The notes under the pieces: model-generated
Database searches by the model: none
The model's input: the letters and a program-made list of their open reading frames with translations, nothing else
Told to the model about the DNA's origin: nothing
Part shown: in pieces, positions 56,025-63,198 of the stretch
Layout of the letters: each line of letters starts with the position of its first letter
Numbering within the stretch: the stretch's first letter is position 1
DNA from: Pedobacter sp. FW305-3-2-15-E-R2A2
GTDB taxonomy: Bacteria > Bacteroidota > Bacteroidia > Sphingobacteriales > Sphingobacteriaceae
Direction of reading: 5' to 3'
DNA: 64,000 nucleotides
NCBI RefSeq assembly: GCF_038446955.1
Contig: NZ_CP151803.1
Span: 2,666,001 to 2,730,000, forward strand
Made by a program: the position numbers and the translations under genes

Positions 56025-57215
56025 TTATTTTGATACGTATACTGTTCTTCCTTTGACTTCAAAATGAGCTTCTCCGGTTGATTCCACAATCTCAAGTACT
56101 TTTGACATTTTATCAAACCTTGATACGCTGCCACTAAACCGCTGCCTGGTTTTTTCACCAATGTAAATGACCTCCACATTATACCATCGTCCGATCATTT
56201 TCATGATGGTTTCAATGCGCTCACTTTGGACTACAAATTCATTGTTTTTCCAGGCAACAGCCAGGTCTGTATCTATTTCATTGATTTGTATTTTATCGCC
56301 TGAAAGCCTGGCCTGTTGCCCTGGTTTTAATATTCTGGAACTACCTGCTGCAGACAATTTCACACTTCCTTCCAGCAAGGTGGTTTTTTCTACTTCGTCA
56401 TCGGCATAACTGCTGATGTTAAAATGTGTGCCCAATACTTCCACTTCCTGCCTGTCTGTCTTCACAATAAATGGGTGTTGCTTATCCTTCGCTATTTCAA
56501 AATATCCTTCACCGGTAAGTTTAACCACGCGTTTTCCATTTTCAATCAGAGAAGGGGTGTAGGTCAGGCTCGAAGCCGCGTTTAAATAAACGACTGAACC
56601 GTCAGGTAAACGTACCTGATACGTTTCTCCCCGGGCGGTAGATAAGGTATTGGAGGCGTTCGGGTCAGAAACATTTTCATTGATTTCGTACACCAGTCTG
56701 CCATCAGCGGATTTGGTGATGACCATTCCCGATTCCCTTCCAATTTCTCCCTTGGAAGCATTTGCTAAACTGATCTTCCTGCCATTTGCGAGGGTAAGTG
56801 TGGCGCCAAAATCACCCGGATTTACATCCTTTACCGAGACTACGGCAGGGGCCGGAAGCTTTCCTGATTTGTAATTGAAGAAATAAACTCCCGTACATAC
56901 TATAGCCAGAGCAGCAGCAACAGCGGCGATTTTTAACCAGAGTTTAACGGTTTTATTTTTACCGGCAGGTATAGCTGCTGCTGTCTGAATCTGAATGAAC
57001 AAGTCGCGGTCAACCTTTGCCAGTACTTCGGCAATGGCAACATTAGCTTCATAACTTTCGTCCTGAATTTCTAAAACGTCTACGATGATGTCTCTCAATA
57101 GTTCCTGATCTTCATCAAGCTCAAAGTAATTCATCAAACGCTGTGTTTCTTCAAAGCTACAGGTATTGTCCAGGTATTTTTTGAAGAGGATATAAAGTTG
57201 ATCAGATGATTCCAA
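56025..57215 (-). CDS. FecR-family anti-sigma factor (Sus locus C)
   Basis: The 396-residue protein probably uses a TTG start at 57,215 (MESSDQLYILFKKYLDNTCS). The cytoplasmic N-terminal part spans about 1-85, with one transmembrane helix near 90-110 (IAAVAAALAIVCTGVYFFNY). The periplasmic FecR domain has GATLTLANGRKISLANASKG, LPDGSVVYLNAASSLTYTP, GEGYFEIAKDKQHPF and VLGTHFNISSYADD. The C-terminal DUF4974-like domain (SERIETIMKMIGRWYNVEV) ends in FEVKGRTVYVSK. It binds the sigma factor encoded 96 bases upstream. Confidence 0.92.
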   Translation of the reverse strand: MESSDQLYILFKKYLDNTCSFEETQRLMNYFELDEDQELLRDIIVDVLEIQDESYEANVAIAEVLAKVDRDLFIQIQTAAAIPAGKNKTVKLWLKIAAVAAALAIVCTGVYFFNYKSGKLPAPAVVSVKDVNPGDFGATLTLANGRKISLANASKGEIGRESGMVITKSADGRLVYEINENVSDPNASNTLSTARGETYQVRLPDGSVVYLNAASSLTYTPSLIENGKRVVKLTGEGYFEIAKDKQHPFIVKTDRQEVEVLGTHFNISSYADDEVEKTTLLEGSVKLSAAGSSRILKPGQQARLSGDKIQINEIDTDLAVAWKNNEFVVQSERIETIMKMIGRWYNVEVIYIGEKTRQRFSGSVSRFDKMSKVLEIVESTGEAHFEVKGRTVYVSK

Positions 57216-57310
57216 GGTTCAATTTTTACAGCTAATACGGAGCTAAGCAAAAAAATCCTTAGTCAGTTAACAAAAAAATAACAATTACTTTCGAAAAGTA
57301 ACGATCAGGA

Positions 57311-57910
57311 TCAAAAACCTTTGAATAAAACACCTAAAACTACAGAAATGGTAAGTGTGGAGGAATCCTTAAAATAGGTTCGGAGAAATCTATTGGCCTG
57401 CAGCATATGGCTACTGATGGTTTTGGCGTTAATCCCCATAATCTCCTCTACTTCTTTGTAAGATTTACCCTCTAATTTGCAGAGTGTAAAAACCATTTTA
57501 CGCTGAGGAGGCATCAGGTCTATGGCCTGTTGCATTTTTTTGGCTTCTTCTTTATTCAGCATATCTTCTTCAATATGAAGGTACAGCTCTGAACTTGAAG
57601 CCACCATTTTAGTCAATAAACGTTTATCTTTTGCCGCTTTCCGAAAATAATCATGTACCAGGTTCTCTGCGATGCGAAAAAGATAAGATTTAAAAGACTT
57701 TTCGGGATCAATCTGTGCGCGTACTTCCCATATTTTGAAAAAAAGCTCTTGCAATATTTCTTTTACCAGATCCTCAGATTTGAGAAGTTTGAACAAATTT
57801 CCGGCGATCCGAAATTTGTAATTGTTGTAAAGCATTTCAAACGCACGCGCATCACCGCTTTTCAATTGAAGCAATAAAGACTTCTCGTCAGTTTGATTAG
57901 TGTTGACCAT
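57311..57910 (-). CDS. ECF-type RNA polymerase sigma factor (Sus locus C)
   Basis: The 199-residue sigma-70 ECF factor has region 2 at about 22-95 (FEMLYNNYKFRIAGNLFKLL, then VKEILQELFFKIWEVRAQ) and region 4 at about 130-180 (LMPPQRKMVFTLCKLEGKSYKEVEEIMGINAKTISSHM). It leads locus C on the minus strand and should be freed by FecR. Confidence 0.92.
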   Translation of the reverse strand: MVNTNQTDEKSLLLQLKSGDARAFEMLYNNYKFRIAGNLFKLLKSEDLVKEILQELFFKIWEVRAQIDPEKSFKSYLFRIAENLVHDYFRKAAKDKRLLTKMVASSSELYLHIEEDMLNKEEAKKMQQAIDLMPPQRKMVFTLCKLEGKSYKEVEEIMGINAKTISSHMLQANRFLRTYFKDSSTLTISVVLGVLFKGF

Positions 57911-58086
57911 TCGTCTTACAAAGATACATTAACAAAAGAAGACAAAGTAATCATAATTTCTGGAAAGGCTACTGGACTCCTCCCTTTACCCAACTGCACA
58001 CCCCATATCCTGCAAGTGTATATATATTTCTTCCACTCAGGCTTCTTATTGAATTTAAGTCTTTTTTGAGTCCTCTGAAAAATAAT
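57911..58086. other. Intergenic region upstream of sigma C
   Basis: AT-rich, no gene seen. It should hold the minus-strand promoter of the sigma factor gene. Confidence 0.4.
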
Positions 58087-58116
58087 TTTGATTATCAGGA
58101 AATTTGTGTATCATTG
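58087..58116 (+). promoter_or_regulatory. Bacteroidota-type promoter for RNA cassette copy 1
   Basis: TTTG (58,087-58,090), 18 bases, then TATCATTG (58,109-58,116), one mismatch from TAnnTTTG. The predicted RNA start is about 58,122, so the small ATG at 58,121 would be near the very 5' end of the RNA. Confidence 0.5.
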
Positions 58117-58120
58117 CAGC

Positions 58121-58252
58121 ATGAACATGATCTCAATACAAAGCTTTATACCACAGCCGATTTATCGGAGGGGATAGCTATGTATTGAATAAAAAATATT
58201 TAAAACAAAGAATCCCCTTAGAAAACCTGAGGGGATTCTTTGTTTTAAAGGA
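58121..58252 (+). ncRNA. Structured RNA / 18-residue peptide cassette, copy 1
   Basis: The core UCAAUACAAAGC (58,133-58,144) pairs with GCUAUGUAUUGA (58,177-58,188) in 11 of 12 positions, enclosing the small hairpin CCGAUUUAUCGG. A 20-bp stem at 58,199-58,249 (TTTAAAACAAAGAATCCCCT with its complement) ends the unit. An 18-codon frame (58,121-58,177, MNMISIQSFIPQPIYRRG) overlaps the core. The second copy at 58,310 repeats about 60 bases almost exactly. Whether the product is RNA or peptide is not resolved; the promoter position and folds favour RNA. No known RNA family is recognised. Confidence 0.5.
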
Positions 58253-58309
58253 GAATTTTTAGAATGAAGTGTTTCGAGTCTATATAACAAAACATAAATA
58301 AATAATAAC

Positions 58310-58440
58310 ATGAAAACGACATCAATACAAAGCTTTATACCACAACCGATTTATCGGAGGGGATAGCTATGTATTGAATAAAAATATTTAAAACAAAGAG
58401 TCCTCTTAGATAACCTAAGGGGACTTTTTGTTTAAACAAG
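58310..58440 (+). ncRNA. Structured RNA / 18-residue peptide cassette, copy 2
   Basis: The pairing of the core is the same (58,322-58,333 with 58,366-58,377). The block differs by one synonymous base in the frame (CAG to CAA) and one A in an A run. The terminal hairpin (58,387-58,436) keeps its shape although its bases differ, with G-T wobbles at changed positions. The frame reads MKTTSIQSFIPQPIYRRG. It lies 20 bases before tRNA-Gln. Confidence 0.5.
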
Positions 58441-58458
58441 AATGATTTCCCGATCTAT

Positions 58459-58529
58459 TTTCCTGTGGTGCAATGGCAGCACGTCTGATTTTGGTTCAGA
58501 AGATTGTGGTTCGAGTCCATGCAGGAAAA
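58459..58529 (+). tRNA. tRNA-Gln (anticodon UUG)
   Basis: The acceptor stem TTTCCTG/CAGGAAA is perfect. D stem GTGC/GCAC, anticodon stem TCTGA/TCAGA with loop TTTTGGT (anticodon TTG), and T arm with TTCGAGT loop. The T stem has two wobble pairs. No CCA is encoded. It is 20 bases from the tRNA-Ile. Confidence 0.85.
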
Positions 58530-58549
58530 CATAGTTTTTTATGATAAAC

Positions 58550-58622
58550 GGAAATATAGCTCAATGGTTAGAGCAGTACCCTTATACGGTACCGGTTAAA
58601 GGTTCGAGTCCTTTTATTTCCA
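58550..58622 (+). tRNA. tRNA-Ile (anticodon UAU)
   Basis: Acceptor GGAAATA/TATTTCC, D stem GCTC/GAGC, anticodon stem GTACC/GGTAC with loop CTTATAC (anticodon TAT), variable CGGTT, T stem AAAGG/CCTTT with TTCGAGT. All stems pair perfectly. UAU reads AUA directly; most bacteria use a lysidine-modified CAU tRNA instead, so this is an unusual species. Confidence 0.88.
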
Positions 58623-58623
58623 C

Positions 58624-58676
58624 CTATTTTCCTGTGTTGCAATGGTAGGTTAATCAAGACAACCCCATTGCAACAC
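58624..58676. repeat. Partial repeat of the tRNA-Gln 5' end with inverted copy in the helicase 3' end
   Basis: CTATTTTCCTGTGTTGCAATGG repeats the bases that begin tRNA-Gln with few changes. GTGTTGCAATGG (58,634-58,645) has an exact inverted copy at 58,665-58,676 inside the last codons of the helicase gene. It could act as a terminator stem or be an insertion footprint. Confidence 0.5.
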
Positions 58677-61425
58677 TTAAACTTTCAATAATTCTTGTTT
58701 CCTCATCGTGTCCATCGGTTGATAATCTAAGCAATGGCAGTCCGATAGTTTTCAAAATATGATTCTTCCTGCTGTCTCTTTCCTGTTGCAATTTATTGTT
58801 ATGGAATGAAACCCCGTCCACCTCAATAGCTAATACTGGAGTTTTATCAATTTTGTTGTACAGCAGAAAATCAATTCTTGAATTATTTTTTATGAACCTG
58901 ATTTCCTCTTCAGAGAAGAGTTGGGAACCCCGAACAAGGTCTAGAAGTTTATATTCTCTGACCATATCAATTGAGGAGAATTGCGTGTTGTTTAACAATA
59001 TCTTCTCGTTCAACAGCTGATGGATAATAAGCTCCGCAGGAGATCCTTTGACATTCTTGTTCGATAAAAGAAACTGTTTAAAGGCCTTATTGTACTCTTT
59101 ATACAGAAGATCAAAAACAGAGCGGATGCTGCCTTTGATCATCGTTTCAGCCGGGTCGGTGGTATAACAGATATAGCGTATCAGATCACCGATATTAGTT
59201 CCGTGAGGAAGATTCATCGATGCCGGTTTTACTACAATAAATTCTTTAATGGCTCTTGATACGGCAACATTTACCAGGTTGGGGTTATCAATAAATGTTC
59301 CTATTTTGTTTTTAACCGTATTAAATATGATCACCTCTTTTTCCCGTCCCTGGAACTTATGTATCGTATCGGCTTCTGCTCCGGATGGCAGCTGTTTTTG
59401 CAGTATATCTGCATGGTTTCTATATGGCGCAATAACTCCAACTTTTGTATAGTCCGCAGAATAGTGCTCACGGATATAGAAATCTGTTTCGTCTATCTGT
59501 CTCTGATTGTAATTAGTCTGTCCACCCGATATATTTGTCTCAATGATTCTAAATGGATGATGATCCGTACAAGTCATAATCACCAGCTGATTATTGTAGT
59601 ACTTTTTATTACAGAATCCAATGATCGTAGGATGACATCTGTAATGTTCTTTTAGCAGCACCGATTTAACGTTATCCCGATATAAGCCTTTCAGCGAGTT
59701 CAAAATATTCTGTTTAACATAGTCATATGCGGGAGAAATGTTGTACTTAACCCGAAAGTGCTCTGCTGCTGCTTTACTCTGTTTGTCAACAATATGGGTA
59801 AGCTGCATACTATCTCCAACAACAACTACATTTCGGCAACATGAAAAACATACGGCAGACTTTATAATATCTACCTGTGAAGATTCATCTATAATCAGAT
59901 AGTCAAACAGGTGTTCTTTGGGAATGCTCGTGTGTAGCGAGAGCGTAGAGCTTAAAACAACGGGATAATGCTTTGTGAAATCATCAAACTGATTACGGTA
60001 ATCTTTAGCCGTAAATGTTTTTTTGTCTAATCGGCTGTATTTTTCATATAAAACAGCATTGAATACCTCTTTAGAGGTTTCAATAAAACTTTTAAGATTA
60101 GCGTCTTCATTGTTAGCTGCCAACCAGTTTTCAATATCCAGGATTTCGTTCTTTATTTTTGCTATGTATAATTCATAGAATTTGTGGTTAACATAAACGG
60201 GTAACTCTTCACTGTGCCGATTAATACTGGTGAGGTCAAATAAACCATATTGCAGCACAAATCTCAACTTGTTTATGATAGATAACTTGTTTTCAAGGTT
60301 AATTGCCGACAGCAATTTTTTCAAATTCAAAGCTTTTCTGAAATTCCATTTGCGGTAAAATTTCTTGTCGAGCGCAAACTTTATGTTCTGCTGAAGTGGT
60401 TGTTCTGCTTTTATATGGTTAAACTCTAATTCAGCATCAGACAACTTCGTTTTTAAGGTGGCTAATTCATTCCGGGATTGAAAGCATTTCATGAGTATGG
60501 AATCCAAATCCCGAACCTCATTCATTGCTTCTGTCAATCGCTCTTCCGGAATTTTAAAATCCTGATCTATCGTTTGCGCTTTAATATTTTCGAAGAATGA
60601 GGTCTTGTTGTCGTTATTTCCAAGTGATGCCACAACCATTTCATAGCCATATTTCTCTAACTTTTCCCGCACATTGAATACCGCAGTATTATTGTTTGAA
60701 ACAATTGCAACAGTTTTGTTCTGTACAATAAGATTGGCTATAATATTTAGGATTGTTTGGGTCTTTCCTGTTCCCGGAGGACCTTCTACTATGCTTATGC
60801 TATTTCTAAGCGTAGTCTCAACCGCTAGTTTCTGACTTGCGTTGCAGCCGAAAGGATAGATTAATGTCTCTTTTGGAATGTTAAGAGCAGGGTTGATTCC
60901 TTCAATGTAGTTGGATAGTGCCGACCTTAATTCTGGTATACCACCCATACCATCCAGAGCCTTGAGTAATATTTCAGTACTTATTTGATTCGGATTTTTA
61001 CTATCTGTCTCCTCTGATGGAATGTCAAATGATACTCCACCACTTTCTTTTAGGATCTCTTTAAAATAATTGATTACTGATTCCGTCTGACCAATATTTC
61101 TTTTTATATCAAAGATTTGAATATTGGCATTGTTTTCAATTGGAGAAGAGCAACGGTCTCCATTTCGAAAAATCAAATAACGACCATAATTATCAACAGT
61201 ATTATATTTCTCATTTAATTTACCATTCTCATATATGCATACATCTTCTCGTCTCGATACAAGCGGATGGTATTGCACTTTGTCAGCTCCATAATTATAG
61301 CTGCTCCCATTATTAAATGTGATGCGATACCCGTTGTCAATACGAACAACCGTTGAAATATTTCTTTTATATTCAAATTTCAGGGAGGTGTTGTTTTTTA
61401 AGTATACGATGAACGGATGATCCAT
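58654..61425 (-). CDS. SF1 (DNA2/NAM7-type) helicase with C-terminal DUF2726-like domain
   Basis: The 923-residue protein has an N-terminal beta-rich domain (about 1-130). The helicase core carries Walker A GPPGTGKTQ (about 217-225), motif II IIDESSQ (about 538-544), GDSMQL, EHYRCHPTIIGF, the motif V-like TIHKFQGREKEVIIFNTV and motif VI-like NVAVSRAI. The C-terminus has a DUF2726-like region (RIDFLLYNKIDKTPVLAIEVDGVSFHNNKLQQERDSRKNHIL) with PD-(D/E)xK/Vsr-like character, so a nuclease or DNA-binding tail is likely. Such fusions occur in defence islands and in general AAA-helicase families. No partner methylase or protease is seen. Confidence 0.82.
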   Translation of the reverse strand: MDHPFIVYLKNNTSLKFEYKRNISTVVRIDNGYRITFNNGSSYNYGADKVQYHPLVSRREDVCIYENGKLNEKYNTVDNYGRYLIFRNGDRCSSPIENNANIQIFDIKRNIGQTESVINYFKEILKESGGVSFDIPSEETDSKNPNQISTEILLKALDGMGGIPELRSALSNYIEGINPALNIPKETLIYPFGCNASQKLAVETTLRNSISIVEGPPGTGKTQTILNIIANLIVQNKTVAIVSNNNTAVFNVREKLEKYGYEMVVASLGNNDNKTSFFENIKAQTIDQDFKIPEERLTEAMNEVRDLDSILMKCFQSRNELATLKTKLSDAELEFNHIKAEQPLQQNIKFALDKKFYRKWNFRKALNLKKLLSAINLENKLSIINKLRFVLQYGLFDLTSINRHSEELPVYVNHKFYELYIAKIKNEILDIENWLAANNEDANLKSFIETSKEVFNAVLYEKYSRLDKKTFTAKDYRNQFDDFTKHYPVVLSSTLSLHTSIPKEHLFDYLIIDESSQVDIIKSAVCFSCCRNVVVVGDSMQLTHIVDKQSKAAAEHFRVKYNISPAYDYVKQNILNSLKGLYRDNVKSVLLKEHYRCHPTIIGFCNKKYYNNQLVIMTCTDHHPFRIIETNISGGQTNYNQRQIDETDFYIREHYSADYTKVGVIAPYRNHADILQKQLPSGAEADTIHKFQGREKEVIIFNTVKNKIGTFIDNPNLVNVAVSRAIKEFIVVKPASMNLPHGTNIGDLIRYICYTTDPAETMIKGSIRSVFDLLYKEYNKAFKQFLLSNKNVKGSPAELIIHQLLNEKILLNNTQFSSIDMVREYKLLDLVRGSQLFSEEEIRFIKNNSRIDFLLYNKIDKTPVLAIEVDGVSFHNNKLQQERDSRKNHILKTIGLPLLRLSTDGHDEETRIIESLSVAMGLS

Positions 61426-61539
61426 TAACTTCTTTTGTTATAAATATATAACTTCGAAATTACTAAATTAATCCTTAGGAAAAGCCTGAGATATAAAAAT
61501 GATAGCTAATAAAAGCGGGTAAATTATTTCCTGCCTGTT

Positions 61540-62139
61540 TTAACGGCTGGTTTTATAGTTATACCAGGAACCTTTTTCGTCAAGAATTTTTAAATAGCTG
61601 TCATATGGTTCATTAGCGTGATAAAGTTGATACAGCTGATCAGTCAGCGCTGTGAGGAAGTTAAAGAAAATTGAAAAGTCTTCTTTTGAGTTGTAAAGCC
61701 CGCCCCACTCATTCAATACCCAGTTTAACGTTTTTCCATCCCGGCTGGTGATCGAAAATTCCAGGTGAGGAGTATCATCATCTGTTTTTTTATAATGGTC
61801 GAGCTGCAGTCCCCCCAATAGCCCGATTTCCCTTACAGGAACCTGAATGGAGTGTATTTCCGAAAATAAAATAGCACCGAAACAGAGGCTGGTAAAGCCG
61901 TCTTTACTTAGTGAAACAGTTTCTGTCGACTGCCTTTCGGAGGCCGCTTTAAACAGCCTGTAAATCGCCACTAACATTAAAGGTAAGAAGATCAGCAATA
62001 GCCAGGGTGGGAAAAGTGGGTCCGAATGCGTTAGAAAAATGCTGATCGTTAATGGAATAGTTAGCAGCGCGGTAAAAAACCAAAACAGAATAGTGGAGGT
62101 TTTTTTACTATTATTAAAACGGAAGCGATAGGTATTCAT
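61540..62139 (-). CDS. Hypothetical membrane protein
   Basis: The start is ATG at 62,139 (MNTYRFRFNNSKKTS; a TTG precedes it). The 199-residue protein has two adjacent membrane helices (about 17-35 and 45-63) in an otherwise soluble beta-rich protein (SLSKDGFTSLCFGAILFSEI, then LEFSITSRDGKTLNWVLNEWGGL), a layout like PH-domain-type membrane proteins. I do not recognise a family. It sits between the helicase and a DUF1826-like gene on the same strand, with no obvious functional link. Confidence 0.6.
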   Translation of the reverse strand: MNTYRFRFNNSKKTSTILFWFFTALLTIPLTISIFLTHSDPLFPPWLLLIFLPLMLVAIYRLFKAASERQSTETVSLSKDGFTSLCFGAILFSEIHSIQVPVREIGLLGGLQLDHYKKTDDDTPHLEFSITSRDGKTLNWVLNEWGGLYNSKEDFSIFFNFLTALTDQLYQLYHANEPYDSYLKILDEKGSWYNYKTSR

Positions 62140-62178
62140 CAATGACCAAAATACAAGATGTTTATTATAAAAACAAAG

Positions 62179-62236
62179 TAATCCGATATCTTTGTAGCTT
62201 ATTTATAATCCGATATTCTTGTTTTTTTGTATCGGA
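62179..62236. promoter_or_regulatory. Repeated TAATCCGATAT motifs (possible operator)
   Basis: TAATCCGATATCTTTG (62,179-62,194) and TAATCCGATATTCTTG (62,206-62,221) are direct repeats 27 bases apart, followed by an inverted half-site TATCGGA at 62,230-62,236. They lie just upstream of the minus-strand membrane protein gene and could bind a regulator. Confidence 0.45.
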
Positions 62237-62266
62237 AGGGGAAAACCCTGTATATATAATCATCAT

Positions 62267-62965
62267 TTAACAAATCAGAAGCAATCGATATTCACCGTCA
62301 TTTTCTGCAGGTGCCCGATGAACGCATGGCAGCACTTTTTGTTCAGGATGATCTACTGCTAATTTCCAAAGGTGCCCTAACCCTAAATTTATTGGCTGGG
62401 CATTGGGTTTCGGTTGATAATGCAGGTCAAAATAATATTCCTTCAAAAAGGCTTCAAATTCTGCTTCTGAACCGTTATGTAATTCTTGGAGCTTTTCCCG
62501 GATTTCAGGAATCAATATTTTTTGTTCAACCTGATTATTGGGTAAGATGTCACTTGCAGCACCATAATAGGTGCATAGAAATGTATCCGTTCCAATGGTC
62601 GAACGATCTACATGATAAGAATATACATCTGTTGAAATGAAGTCTAGCTCTTCATCCCGTTCGTAGCTTTTAAGTAAGTTGAGTGAAGGTGATGCTCCGA
62701 AATCTGCTAATAACTGCAAATCGGTTAAGATAGTTTCCCTTGCTAAATTGCCTTTTTCTGATAACTGAAGCGCTAAAAGGTCTTCAATGGAAACTTCTGT
62801 AATGTTCTCTTTTAATTGAAGTTTAGACACGATTTCTTTAAAATCTCCAGCTAAATCTCTGGACCAGCAAATGGCATTCACAGCACCTTGAAAATTGGTA
62901 TTTACAAGGTCATAAAAAGTAGAAACCGCTCCAGTTTGATGGTTGTTGGAAGATTTAATTTTCAT
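62267..62965 (-). CDS. Hypothetical protein, possibly DUF1826-like
   Basis: This is a 232-residue soluble protein. A central segment with a conserved-looking His-Asp pair and nearby Tyr (DVYSYHVDRSTIGTDTFLCTYYGAASDILPN) resembles DUF1826 proteins. The C-terminal half is IPEIREKLQEL then PINLGLGHLWKLAVDHP and VHRAPAENDGEYRLLLIC. The function is unknown and the DUF assignment is tentative. No signal peptide is seen. Confidence 0.5.
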   Translation of the reverse strand: MKIKSSNNHQTGAVSTFYDLVNTNFQGAVNAICWSRDLAGDFKEIVSKLQLKENITEVSIEDLLALQLSEKGNLARETILTDLQLLADFGASPSLNLLKSYERDEELDFISTDVYSYHVDRSTIGTDTFLCTYYGAASDILPNNQVEQKILIPEIREKLQELHNGSEAEFEAFLKEYYFDLHYQPKPNAQPINLGLGHLWKLAVDHPEQKVLPCVHRAPAENDGEYRLLLIC

Positions 62966-63198
62966 ATTTTAGAATGAATAATTTAGCCGCTTAATTCTTT
63001 GCAAGAATAAGGAATAGGTTTGTAGATCATGCTAAACTTTCTTTTTTTATAGAATTTCTTCAGCGCTATAGCCATAAAAACGATGTCATTAAAAGAATCC
63101 AATTCGAAACTATATTGTTACATTAAAGCAAACGCTTGCGTAACAGACTTGATGCAATAGCCATTCTGCCTTCTTCTCTAAATGGCTAACTTAGCGTT

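Noticed and set aside
58121..58177. Annotating the 18-codon frame as a definite protein gene.
   Set aside because: The predicted transcript start falls on the ATG and the region folds strongly, so peptide production is uncertain.
62225..62242. TTTTGTATCGGAAGGGGA resembles the mnmE-end core and could be a fourth attachment site.
   Set aside because: Only the first 11 bases match well, and the motif belongs to the local TCCGATA repeat set, which explains it better.
62311..62640. Plus-strand frame of 109 codons downstream of a TTTG-N19-TATTCTTG promoter-like match at 62,191-62,221.
   Set aside because: It overlaps the more plausible minus-strand gene at 62,267-62,965 and shows no domain; the promoter match may be chance.
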